From positions 1 through 51,865 of the IMG/VR virus record IMGVR_UViG_3300044800_000305: 51,865 bases of DNA. One strand, written 5' to 3'. Numbering within the stretch: the first letter of the stretch is position 1; the number at the start of each line of letters is the position of its first letter. The notes below the pieces were generated by a model, which saw only the letters and a program-made list of their open reading frames with translations, searched no databases and was not told the DNA's origin. This document shows positions 31,371-38,004 of this stretch, piece after piece. Made by a program: the position numbers and the translations under genes. The DNA comes from a virus.

Positions 31371-32003
31371 ATGTCCGACCGCTACCTAGATATTGACGAA
31401 GACGGCTTGAGTAAGCTCTACGATGGGTTGTCCATCCTTGAACCTCTTGATCATGATAAAGTCCAAGAATTTGACCTCTACCTCTACGGCTTGACCCAAA
31501 GCGAAACTATCGTGGACGCTGCCCGAGAAGCCATCGCGGACGACGCCGAGATTGACGAATCGGACGTGCAGCTTGCCGAAGTGGCCGTCGCTATCCGCAT
31601 CGGATCGGACGCCATCCGCGCCTTATTGGGATCGGGCTTTCGCGCCAAGCGGGACGAATTCGCCTACATGGGGCCGGAGGGCGAGGGCATCCGCACAAAG
31701 AGTTTCATATCCTCGCATTTCAAGCCGACGCTGGCCGTGAGCGAGTTCTCGCAGATGTCCATCGCCTCCTCCGATTCGTGGCTTCCCGATTTCCTGAAGC
31801 AATACGGCAACAAAACGCCCGCCCAGATCAAGCAGAACGTCCGCCGCACGGAGGAAGCCACGCAGCCGGGCATCCCCGCCGTGTCGACGACTCCTGCCGC
31901 TCCCGCCGCTCCCGTGCCCGCCGTCACGCCGGAAATCCCCGCACAAGCCTCCCTCACGGGCGGGCTCAAGCTGGCGGAAGCCATCGAAGAATTCCTCGGC
32001 TAA
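31371..32003 (+). CDS. Hypothetical acidic protein, 210 aa
   Basis: ATG 31371 follows GTAGAGGATGCT. Acidic helical N-terminal domain, then GSGFRAKRDEFAYMGPEGEG, an Ala/Pro-rich linker (about residues 165-190) and a short conserved-looking helix at the end. A two-domain protein without recognised family. A bidirectional terminator follows. Confidence 0.55.
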   Translation: MSDRYLDIDEDGLSKLYDGLSILEPLDHDKVQEFDLYLYGLTQSETIVDAAREAIADDAEIDESDVQLAEVAVAIRIGSDAIRALLGSGFRAKRDEFAYMGPEGEGIRTKSFISSHFKPTLAVSEFSQMSIASSDSWLPDFLKQYGNKTPAQIKQNVRRTEEATQPGIPAVSTTPAAPAAPVPAVTPEIPAQASLTGGLKLAEAIEEFLG

Positions 32004-32010
32004 AAAGAAA

Positions 32011-32037
32011 GCGGGAAAAGCTATACGCTTCCCCCGC
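32011..32037. terminator. Bidirectional terminator between convergent genes
   Basis: GCGGG...AAGC pairs with GCTT...CCCGC around loop TATAC, with A-run before and T-rich bases after. It lies between the plus gene ending at 32003 and the minus gene ending at 32063. Confidence 0.55.
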
Positions 32038-32062
32038 TTACCCTTAGTTTGAATTTGTCGTC

Positions 32063-32533
32063 TTAATTCTTGACTGTCGTAGTTTCGGAGTTGACGGCTT
32101 TCTTTCCAGTGACGCCCTCTAGCGCAGCCAGCAGACCGCGGTAGTCGTTCTTGTCGCACTGAATTGCGATGCCGCCCCTCACGTCCGCGGTCGCCCATGT
32201 CAATCCAACATAGTGCTTCTTGGACTTGGCAAGCACCATGAGCGCCCCGAGGCCGAAGGACACTATTGCCAAGCCGACAGCCGCCCCGACGCGGCGGTGG
32301 ACATCTTGGCCGTAGCTGATTTCCGTTATGGAAGCCGGTGCAATCGTTTGCACCAAGGTCTTCCCAGCAAAAATTTTGATCGAGTCTTGGTCAACTTGAA
32401 GCCTCAGTCCGGTGCCGACCTTCAGGTTTGGGAGAGTTCCGCCGTCATATTTCACGGCAAATCCGGGTTCGCTGCCGAACGCGAGCATTGAAGATAAAGC
32501 CGCGCACAGCATCATTGCCAAAAAACGTTTCAT
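32063..32533 (-). CDS. Secreted or lipid-free exported protein, 156 aa
   Basis: ATG 32533 has GGAGG 8 nt upstream, better than the longer reading to 32548. Signal peptide KRFLAMMLCAALSSMLAFGS, then a beta domain (VKYDGGTLPNLKVGTGLRL), ITEISYGQDVHRRVGAAVGLAI with a hydrophobic stretch, KSKKHYVGLTW and YRGLLAALEGVTGKKAV. It looks like a bacterial exported protein and so like a cargo gene from a host. The likely promoter -35 TTGACT lies inside a terminal-repeat copy (32573-32594). Confidence 0.6.
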   Translation of the reverse strand: MKRFLAMMLCAALSSMLAFGSEPGFAVKYDGGTLPNLKVGTGLRLQVDQDSIKIFAGKTLVQTIAPASITEISYGQDVHRRVGAAVGLAIVSFGLGALMVLAKSKKHYVGLTWATADVRGGIAIQCDKNDYRGLLAALEGVTGKKAVNSETTTVKN

Positions 32534-32572
32534 ATTTATTGCCTCCAACTACAGCGTACCACCGTCACTCCA

Positions 32573-32594
32573 GAAGTCAAGCGTGTAATTTCCC
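32573..32594 (-). repeat. Diverged terminal repeat next to gene 32063-32533
   Basis: The minus strand reads GGGAAATTACACGCTTGACT, close to the left end of the transposon at 24261 (about 17 of 21 positions with one gap). It is preceded by CTATTT as there. It is oriented so that the minus gene would be its cargo. No convincing second end was found, so this is tentative. Confidence 0.35.
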
Positions 32595-32603
32595 AAATAG
32601 CGG

Positions 32604-32632
32604 TAGCTAAAATCCCCCAACCGCTGTATACT
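32604..32632 (+). promoter_or_regulatory. Phage box promoter P6
   Basis: TAGCTA (32604-32609), 17-bp spacer AAATCCCCCAACCGCTG, TATACT (32627-32632). This is the closest copy to the family consensus. The leader to ATG 32789 is about 150 nt. Confidence 0.8.
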
Positions 32633-32788
32633 ATGAGAGTAAGCGGTAAGTTCCGCTGCACAGAAAAGAGGAAATGCACGAAAAGGCCCGCATTCGTTTT
32701 CGTTGACTCCTGCGGCGAGCAGGCGTACAATGATTGTAGCAGTCAGGATTCCCGACTGATATTTACCGTGGGACAGAAAGGGAGAAAC

Positions 32789-33457
32789 ATGAAACCGAAG
32801 ACGGAACCTCAAGTAGCTTGGGTCACCATAATAGGGCAGACAGCCACGCAGCGAGCGGAGGAGAAGGCGGCGGCGGACGAACGAGTGAGAGAGCTTGAAA
32901 AAGCCGGGACGGGCTTAAAATGGTTACGCTGCTACAAAAAGCAGGTAGCCAAGCAGAGAGTAGCACGCCGCAAGAAGGCCGCCGACCCCGAGTGGCAGCA
33001 GGCGAACGCGGAAGCGATGCGCAAGATGCACGCCAGCCCCGAGTGGCAGCAGGCGAACGCGGAAGCGATGCGCAAGATGCACGCCAGCCCCGAGTACCAG
33101 AAGGCGAGGGCGGAAATGTACGCCAGCCCCGAGTACCAGAAGAACGTCTCGGAAGCGAACCGCAAGAAGGCCGCCAGCCCCGAGTACCAGCAAAAAATGG
33201 CGGAAATGTTCGCCAGCGACGAGTGGCGGAAGAACGTCTCGGAAGCGAACCGCAAGAAGGCCGCCAGCCCCGAGTACCAGCAAAAAATGGCGGAAATGTT
33301 CGCCAGCGACGAGTGGCGGAAGGCGAACGCGGAAGCGCACCGCAAGCTGGCCGCCAGCCCCGAGTGGCAGGAAGCCATGAAGAAGGTGGCCGCCGACCCC
33401 GAGTGGCGGAAGGCGCACGCGGAAGCGAACCGCAAGATGCACGCCGACCCCGAGTAG
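32789..33457 (+). CDS. W/Y-P-E repeat protein ended by an amber codon
   Basis: ATG 32789 follows AAGGGAGAAAC. An in-frame ATG at 32633 touches the -10 and is unlikely. After a helical N-terminus come about ten units of 13-17 residues, such as ASPEWQQANAEAMRKMH and ASPEYQKNVSEANRKKA. Similar repeats occur in phage and bacterial proteins of unknown role, some linked to homing endonucleases. The frame stops at TAG 33455 exactly where the repeat calls for TGG (Trp). It continues without the stop to 33580 with RKANAEATAK and CPLCSEQGF. Confidence 0.6.
   Translation: MKPKTEPQVAWVTIIGQTATQRAEEKAAADERVRELEKAGTGLKWLRCYKKQVAKQRVARRKKAADPEWQQANAEAMRKMHASPEWQQANAEAMRKMHASPEYQKARAEMYASPEYQKNVSEANRKKAASPEYQQKMAEMFASDEWRKNVSEANRKKAASPEYQQKMAEMFASDEWRKANAEAHRKLAASPEWQEAMKKVAADPEWRKAHAEANRKMHADPE
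32986..33322 (+). repeat. Tandem DNA repeats coding for the PE repeats
   Basis: A 51-bp unit is repeated from 32986 (copies start at 32986, 33037 and, in part, 33088). A 90-bp unit starting at 33143 is repeated from 33233. Copies are almost identical at DNA level, which points to recent expansion. Confidence 0.85.
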
Positions 33458-33580
33458 CGGAAGGCGAACGCGGAAGCAACAGCAAAGAACAACCACAACC
33501 GCTGGCATGCAAAACGGAATTTGACGAGCGTGCGCTGCCCCCTGTGCTCCGAGCAGGGCTTCGTGGTCGCTTGGGGCTAG
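33455..33580 (+). pseudogene. Frame continuing the repeat protein after the amber codon
   Basis: From TAG 33455 the same frame runs 41 codons to TAG 33578. It keeps the repeat register (RKANAEA) and adds a C-terminal CPLC knuckle. Either the gene was shortened by a TGG to TAG change, or the codon is read through. The stop lies 7 bp before the terminal-repeat copy at 33588. Confidence 0.55.
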
Positions 33581-33587
33581 CCCGGCT

Positions 33588-33611
33588 TGTGGAGTCAAAT
33601 GGATAGTTCCC
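33588..33611 (-). repeat. Terminal inverted repeat copy at the inversion junction
   Basis: 21 of 24 bases match the ends of the element at 37149-38004. It directly abuts the broken HNH half-gene: TTATTTAT (minus strand, 33619-33612) is the last piece of that gene before the repeat. It would be the far end of a cassette carrying the repeat protein, and the left boundary of the inverted segment. Confidence 0.75.
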
Positions 33612-33885
33612 ATAAATAAAGCGGCAACCGATGTTTAGTTCCTGTCCGCCTCAATACTGTGAGATTTCCAAACAGTTTTCCAGTTATGTCTACAAAGTTT
33701 GCACTTTTCCTCGGATGACATTTGCGGTTCCCGCAATGTCCAATTTGTAGAGCATCTTCACGAATTTTCTTTTCTGTGCCACACGCGCAAACAGCTTTCC
33801 AAAACCGATGATAGTTGCAGGATTCCGCTTGCTCAGTTACAGTAAGCTGCTCGAATTTTTGTCCGGTTAAGTCCTTAAACACCAT
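33612..33885 (-). pseudogene. N-terminal half of a split HNH homing endonuclease
   Basis: From ATG 33885 the frame encodes two AP2-like units: KDLTGQKFEQLTV... with VCACGTEKKI, then VDITGKLFGNLTVLRRTGTK. It runs 6 codons into the terminal repeat and stops at 33595. The second unit is cut after RLPLYL, where relatives continue with CxCxCG (compare WLCQCQCGK in the gene at 10495). The missing rest is at 38005-38494 on the other strand. Function is presumably lost. Confidence 0.85.
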
Positions 33886-33890
33886 ATACT

Positions 33891-34862
33891 TTAATACTGT
33901 GAAAACAGGGGGTTTTTCAGCAGCTTGGTAACCTTGATGCCCTTGCCTTTGTACGGCAATTCCTTTTGCTTCTTGAGGTGCTGCCTCGCCCACTCGATCT
34001 CGCGGCGGTACAGCGGGCGGGCCTTTGGCTCCAAGGCCTCTACCGCCTTGAACATCTCACTAGAGTCGGCGGCGAGGACGGCCTTGGCCCATACCCCGAA
34101 GTCCGGGCCGCCAAGCTGGCGGACGACCTCGCTGGCGGTCAGGCGGTGGAACGTTGCGGCTTTCGTCCGGTCGGCGGTGAATGCGAACTTTTCGACTCGC
34201 GTGGCGTTTTCGGGATCGAATTCGACCGAGCTTATGTACATTTCGACGCCCGAGACGACTTTGGGCGTTTCGACGGCGACGTGGTATCCCGCCATGATTC
34301 CCTTGGATTCTTCTTCCTCCAAGCCTGTCACCCATGAGGGCGCGGACTTCACGGGAGTTTCGTCCCAAATGTCCTGCGGTTTGAGGGGTGCGGTTTGGGT
34401 GACTTGCGATCTGGGCGCGGTCTTTTGAGCGGGCTGATGCGGGTCTTCGGCAATGGGCCTTGTAAGCAAGCTCAGGGGCTCTTGGCTATAGGCTCCAGAC
34501 TGCGGTGTGGTCTGCTCCGGCATGATCGTGCGCTCGGCGGTCTTGCTGTTCACCTCGTTCGTTTCACTGGTATAGGAATCCGACTCGCCATAGTCCGGCC
34601 GCCCGCGAAGCCCGGTCACGGCACCCGAATCGTCCGTGGAGGAGCGGTGCGGAGCTTTCAGCAAATCATTGAGAAATGGATCGTCGCCGACCAACTCGCC
34701 GTGGCCGCTCCCGGCGTTGTTTACCGCGATCGCTGCGGGAGAAGCGGCCTTACTGTCAAAAAGACTGTTTTTCTGGAGTAAATCGCTCTTGGGAATCCCA
34801 CTCCATGAGCCTTTGCTGCTGCGGTGGCTAGGACAATAAGAGACGCAGGCTCGTTTTGTCAT
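33891..34862 (-). CDS. Hypothetical protein, 323 aa
   Basis: ATG 34862 overlaps the upstream HNH gene (ATGA). The first 190 residues are disordered, rich in Ser, Pro and Gln. The C-terminal 130 residues fold as VSGVEMYISSVEFDPENATRV, then a helical part ending in a basic tail. Five bases separate its stop from the split HNH gene. Function is unknown, perhaps a structural or decoration protein. Confidence 0.55.
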   Translation of the reverse strand: MTKRACVSYCPSHRSSKGSWSGIPKSDLLQKNSLFDSKAASPAAIAVNNAGSGHGELVGDDPFLNDLLKAPHRSSTDDSGAVTGLRGRPDYGESDSYTSETNEVNSKTAERTIMPEQTTPQSGAYSQEPLSLLTRPIAEDPHQPAQKTAPRSQVTQTAPLKPQDIWDETPVKSAPSWVTGLEEEESKGIMAGYHVAVETPKVVSGVEMYISSVEFDPENATRVEKFAFTADRTKAATFHRLTASEVVRQLGGPDFGVWAKAVLAADSSEMFKAVEALEPKARPLYRREIEWARQHLKKQKELPYKGKGIKVTKLLKNPLFSQY

Positions 34863-35170
34863 GCCCCGACCCCCTTGACCCAGTGCAAATGACGATAAAC
34901 CGCCTCAACCCAAGCCGTAAACTCCTCAAGACTGTAGTTTTTCTTGGCCCAATTGCATTTTTGGCAGCATGAGACACAGTTGCTAAATGTATAGCCCTCA
35001 TCGTTGTTGCGGCGGTCTATGCCGTTGTAGATGTAGTCGCCATAATACCGACGCTTACCGCCACCGCATGGGGAGTTCCTACTCATAGACGGCGGAGCAT
35101 TGCAATAAAAACATTTCCCCTTGGCGAGAATGTCAAACTGTTCGTCTGTCAATTCGATCTTAACACTCAT
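34859..35170 (-). CDS. HNH endonuclease-like protein, 103 aa
   Basis: ATG 35170 has GAGGG at 5 nt. FYCNAPPSM, then YNGIDRRNNDEGYTFSNCVSCCQKCNWAKKNY is the HNH pattern of small phage endonucleases: IDRxNN..GYT..NCV.CC..CN.AK. It is shorter than most homing endonucleases and lies within the minus operon. Probably mobile. Confidence 0.8.
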   Translation of the reverse strand: MSVKIELTDEQFDILAKGKCFYCNAPPSMSRNSPCGGGKRRYYGDYIYNGIDRRNNDEGYTFSNCVSCCQKCNWAKKNYSLEEFTAWVEAVYRHLHWVKGVGA

Positions 35171-35203
35171 TTTTGCCCTCAAATAGGGGGCAAAAAGTCT
35201 AAT

Positions 35204-35689
35204 TTATTGCGGTTTCTTTTCTATGCCTCGAACCTTGAGCCATTCAATTTCCTGCGGACTCAGGGGGCATGGAGGTGGGTCGCCGGGCTTCCACATGTGG
35301 ATGTGGTCCGGCAGGTTGTTGAAGCTGGCGTCACGGAATCCAAGCCAGACCCATACACTAACCATCAAGGCGTTCAAGAGATTCCATATGGCTTGCGGAA
35401 GGTGGGGCTCGCTGCGGTCGCCCTCAAGATATCGTTCGGCGTGCCGGATACCGCTACCAACCAAGTCGGCAATTTTCATGCCGTTTTCCCAGTTGCGGTC
35501 GTCCCCGTTGCCCGTTTTACTGCGCCCCAGATTACCTATCTCATAGATGCGAGAGACAAGAAAAACAGCCACGGTTGGCATCCACTGAGGAGCCCCCTTG
35601 CCTGTGGCCGCATCCCTCTGGGCTCCCCCAGCGTACTTGCGTTCTTCTGTGGATGTTTTCTTGAATCCTACGTCTTTGGGTTCATCCAT
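35204..35689 (-). CDS. dATP/dGTP diphosphohydrolase-like, 161 aa
   Basis: Contains GGAQRDAATGKGAPQWMP, then DDRNWENGMKIADLV and HAERYLEGDRSEPHLPQAIWNLLNAL. These match the phage family annotated as dATP/dGTP diphosphohydrolase N-terminal domain (MazG-like all-alpha). It would hydrolyse dNTPs and shape the nucleotide pool. The metal-binding acids (D/E in helix pairs) are visible. A TATTAA motif lies just before ATG 35689. Confidence 0.72.
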   Translation of the reverse strand: MDEPKDVGFKKTSTEERKYAGGAQRDAATGKGAPQWMPTVAVFLVSRIYEIGNLGRSKTGNGDDRNWENGMKIADLVGSGIRHAERYLEGDRSEPHLPQAIWNLLNALMVSVWVWLGFRDASFNNLPDHIHMWKPGDPPPCPLSPQEIEWLKVRGIEKKPQ

Positions 35690-35701
35690 GCTTACTTAAT
35701 A

Positions 35702-35965
35702 CTAGGTTTCAGGCCCGCCGGGAGGATATTTGGGATGCCGAGCGTATGGACCGCCTTCGGTTCCCGATCTGTGGTCATCATCGGGCTCTTTTTTCCAGCA
35801 CAGCCGCGCGGCGACGCCGCAAAAAACGACCATGAAAATGAGAACCGCGTCGGCAAGCATCGCCACCCAATGCTGGGTGCGCGGGTTCGCCGGGATGAGA
35901 AGGCATCCCAAGCTGTAAAGCCCCACCATGGCGTACAGTATTGCGGCTGCTTTCGATTGTGTCAT
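35702..35965 (-). CDS. Membrane protein with two helices, 87 aa
   Basis: ATG 35965 overlaps the upstream stop (ATGA). Two hydrophobic helices: AAAILYAMVGLYSLGCLLI and WVAMLADAVLIFMVVFCGVAA. The C-terminal tail is Pro-rich and polar. Possibly holin-like in layout, but nothing specific supports that. Confidence 0.55.
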   Translation of the reverse strand: MTQSKAAAILYAMVGLYSLGCLLIPANPRTQHWVAMLADAVLIFMVVFCGVAARLCWKKEPDDDHRSGTEGGPYARHPKYPPGGPET

Positions 35966-36174
35966 GGATGTTCTCGCAAGAATTCGTCCGTAGAACCTTC
36001 CAAGGCTCGGACATCCATCACATCCGGCCCGAATAGGGGTTCGTAGTCCATCGGCACGGTCCAAGTGCGGGTCTCATCCCCGCGAGTCGCCGTTAAGGTC
36101 CACTCGAATGGAGCCTTGTCGGGCAGATCAGCAACGACATGCCAGCCGTTCTCCGTGAATTCCGCGTATTTCAT
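35962..36174 (-). CDS. Hypothetical protein, 70 aa
   Basis: ATG 36174 has GGAGGACAA upstream. Small beta-rich chain (YAEFTENGWHVVADLPDKAPFEW). It overlaps both neighbours. Function is unknown. Confidence 0.55.
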   Translation of the reverse strand: MKYAEFTENGWHVVADLPDKAPFEWTLTATRGDETRTWTVPMDYEPLFGPDVMDVRALEGSTDEFLREHP

Positions 36175-36392
36175 TTGTCCTCCAACTTGTCCCGTTGTCT
36201 TATGTGCCGGTATCCCGTTATCCAGAAAAATACTAGGCCGAACTCCATGGCGAGCTTCTGGTCCCACGAGGGAGAAATGCCCCGGCGAGAGAGCAGCAAG
36301 AGAAGCAACAGCATGATCCCGGCGAAACAGAGCCACACAAACCGATTGGCGCTTCTCGCCATCTCTTCCGGCGTGTATCTATTCGCCCCCAT
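36171..36392 (-). CDS. Membrane protein, 73 aa
   Basis: ATG 36392 follows GGTGACG. One strong helix (FVWLCFAGIMLLLLLLL) and a second weaker one (MEFGLVFFWITGY), basic tail. A much longer reading of this frame (to 37073) is an antisense-like shadow of the next gene. Confidence 0.5.
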   Translation of the reverse strand: MGANRYTPEEMARSANRFVWLCFAGIMLLLLLLLSRRGISPSWDQKLAMEFGLVFFWITGYRHIRQRDKLEDK

Positions 36393-36403
36393 CGTCACCA
36401 GCG

Positions 36404-37051
36404 TCAAGCGCTGGCAGCCGCCCTCTTCACGCGGTAGGGCAGCTTCGCCTTTTTCCCGCTCGCGTCCGGGTATCCGGCGTGCATCTTCGTGAGGAAGGTG
36501 CGGAGGGTGTGCGTGCAGTCCTTGCCTTCGTCCAGATAGCCGATGGCCTTGGCGATCTCCCTGGTGGTCATGGTGCCCTCGTTCCACAGCCGGGCGACCT
36601 CCAGGTAGGGGAACTTCCGCATGGGAGCCCTTGTCGGCTTGGATTCGGGCGCGGGAGCCGGGATTTCGGCCGCCTGCCGGACTTCCGGTGCCGCGGGGGC
36701 GTTGTTGTCCGCCCGCTCGAACTTCATGTCGAAGAGGGACTCGTACCGCGGCTGCTGCGCCAGTTCGCCGACGAAGCGGATCACGTCGCACGGCCTCACG
36801 CCGTGCTCGATAAGCTCGATCTTCGAGCGGGTGCTGGCTCCCTCCTCGACGGAGTGCTGCTGCATGACCTCTTCCTTGAAATAGGACTCGCGCAGGTTCC
36901 GCACGTCCCAGTTCTTGAACGTGCGCTTGTCTCCCTTCGGAAACGTGATCTCCGTCTCCTGCTCGAAGACGCGGTACTTCACGCTGGCGGTCTGCTCCGG
37001 GTAGTCGTCGATCCGGAACTTGACGGTGATGGAACGCAAGGTCGGTGTCAT
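36404..37051 (-). CDS. Hypothetical protein with C-terminal helix-turn-helix-like domain, 215 aa
   Basis: ATG 37051 has GGAGAA upstream. N-terminal beta domain (LRSITVKFRIDDYPEQ), helical middle, Pro/Ala linker at about 120-140, then VARLWNEGTMTTREIAKAIGY and LRTFLTKMHAGY, which read as a winged-helix or helix-turn-helix. It is the first gene of the inverted operon, behind a sigma70 promoter. A regulator or DNA-binding role is possible. Confidence 0.55.
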   Translation of the reverse strand: MTPTLRSITVKFRIDDYPEQTASVKYRVFEQETEITFPKGDKRTFKNWDVRNLRESYFKEEVMQQHSVEEGASTRSKIELIEHGVRPCDVIRFVGELAQQPRYESLFDMKFERADNNAPAAPEVRQAAEIPAPAPESKPTRAPMRKFPYLEVARLWNEGTMTTREIAKAIGYLDEGKDCTHTLRTFLTKMHAGYPDASGKKAKLPYRVKRAAASA

Positions 37052-37109
37052 TTCTCCGCTGCCTTTCTGACAATCAAGTCGTTTTCCCTCCGAGTGGATT
37101 ACCTGTCCC

Positions 37110-37137
37110 AGTATACTGCGTTTTCCAAATTCGTCAA
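37110..37137 (-). promoter_or_regulatory. Sigma70 promoter of the inverted operon
   Basis: Minus strand TTGACG (37137-37132), 16-bp spacer, TATACT (37115-37110). It drives the genes from 37051 down to 33891. Confidence 0.65.
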
Positions 37138-37148
37138 GCCCTATTTTG

Positions 37149-37172
37149 GGGAATTATCCCTTTGAGTCCACA
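37149..37172 (+). repeat. Left terminal inverted repeat, 24 bp
   Basis: Exact inverse of 37981-38004. Preceded by CTATTTTG at present, which becomes TTATTTAT when 33612-37148 is reversed. Confidence 0.9.
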
Positions 37173-37188
37173 CCCAGCAGGATTAGGA

Positions 37189-37899
37189 CTAGGACGAAAG
37201 CAAATGCTTAAGCTGCACCATCACCGTCGGAATATCCTCCATGCCACAAAGCGCAAGGCAGAAAATGCCAGTATCGTCCATGTAAACCCGCATCTGCTCC
37301 GCCAACCCGGCGGCATCGCCGTCATCCGCCTTGACCTCAATGGCGACTAGGGCCTTCCCTTTTCCGACAACAACATCCATAAACTTGCCGCTCGGTGTCT
37401 TGACATTGTGGCGGATTTTCGCTTCAGGAATCTCCGTCCGAATATGGTGGTGGAATTCCGCCTCCACATCCCGCTCAGTGATATGAGCAAAGTCAATAGC
37501 GTACTCCAATTCCCGCTCAACCTCACCCTCCTCAGAATCCTTTTCTGCCGGGTTATGGGACTGTTTAGCCGTCTCTCTCCCCTCCTCCTCGGACAAAGTG
37601 CAACCCATGTCCAGAGATTTCTGGGTCAGCCCCCACTGCCCATACTCCAGTGCAGGTCTTGTCGAACGATTATCAACATAGCCGGACTTCTTTAGCCGTG
37701 TGAGTGCCCAAGCTAGGTCATAATCCAACCCAAACTTGTGACTTTTGTTTGGGGAGGGCTTAGACAGTTCTTCCGTTGAAAATTTTTTGTGCGTTTGAAA
37801 GTAGTCAAAAATAGCGAAGCGAGTAGCGGTGCCTCCGAGTTCTCGAAGGGCACTAAGTGTTGGATTAAGCAACCGCGTCTCTATCGTATCAGTCATCAT
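37189..37899 (-). CDS. Mrr-like restriction nuclease, 236 aa
   Basis: The N-terminal winged helix (LNPTLSALRELGGTATRFAIFDYF, then YDLAWALTRLKKSGYVDN) matches the Mrr N-terminal domain. After an acidic linker comes a PD-(D/E)xK core: KFMDVVVGKGKALVAIEVKADDG, with Asp and ExK. Mrr-type enzymes cut modified DNA. ATG 37899 follows GAGG. It is the sole cargo of the element. Composition is more A+T-rich than the phage core. Confidence 0.8.
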   Translation of the reverse strand: MMTDTIETRLLNPTLSALRELGGTATRFAIFDYFQTHKKFSTEELSKPSPNKSHKFGLDYDLAWALTRLKKSGYVDNRSTRPALEYGQWGLTQKSLDMGCTLSEEEGRETAKQSHNPAEKDSEEGEVERELEYAIDFAHITERDVEAEFHHHIRTEIPEAKIRHNVKTPSGKFMDVVVGKGKALVAIEVKADDGDAAGLAEQMRVYMDDTGIFCLALCGMEDIPTVMVQLKHLLSS

Positions 37900-37913
37900 T
37901 TTCCTCTATCCGT

Positions 37914-37942
37914 AGTATACAGCCGAGGAGGGATTTTAGCTA
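37914..37942 (-). promoter_or_regulatory. Phage box promoter P10 inside the element
   Basis: Minus strand TAGCTA (37942-37937), 17-bp spacer AAATCCC..., TATACT (37919-37914). The cargo gene thus uses the promoter type of this phage. Confidence 0.75.
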
Positions 37943-37980
37943 GCTGTATTGTGTTGAAAACAAGCTAGTTATGAGATATT

Positions 37981-38004
37981 TGTGGACTCAAAGGGATAAT
38001 TCCC
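37981..38004 (-). repeat. Right terminal inverted repeat, 24 bp
   Basis: Followed directly by TTATTTAT (38005-38012), the duplicated target inside the HNH gene. Confidence 0.9.

Larger units (their letters stand above)
33612..37148 (-). other. Inverted segment between two terminal-repeat copies
   Basis: The block between the repeat at 33588-33611 and the one at 37149-37172 carries only minus-strand genes, whereas almost all phage genes here are plus. Reversing it joins the HNH halves in frame. It also gives the element 37149-38004 a perfect duplication TTATTTAT on both sides. The present flanks (CTATTTTG and TTATTTAT) do not match. This is therefore best read as an inversion after insertion. 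Confidence 0.8.
37149..38004 (-). mobile_element. Transposase-less IS1595-like element carrying an Mrr-like nuclease
   Basis: 856 bp bounded by 24-bp perfect inverted repeats (left starts GGGAATTATCCCTTTGAG, right is its complement, 37981-38004). The repeat is the same family as the ends of the full transposon at 24261-26025. The only gene is 37189-37899 with its own phage box promoter. It interrupts an HNH gene. No transposase is present, so mobilisation would be in trans. Confidence 0.85.

Noticed and set aside
33455-33457. TAG as a recoded sense codon across the phage
   Set aside because: Many genes here end in TAG at sensible places (for example 3081, 6499 and 13254), so general recoding is unlikely.
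32823-33613. Long antisense ORFs across the PE-repeat gene
   Set aside because: They come from the GC-rich tandem repeat read in other frames, without ribosome sites or protein-like composition.
35693-35710. A phage box promoter for the gene starting at 35689
   Set aside because: Only a TATTAA-like -10 is visible; no TAGCTA box at the right distance.
36171-37073. 300-aa minus-strand reading frame over 36171-37073
   Set aside because: Its upstream two thirds is the wrong frame of 36404-37051, which has a ribosome site and normal composition. Only the last 73 codons from ATG 36392 look real.
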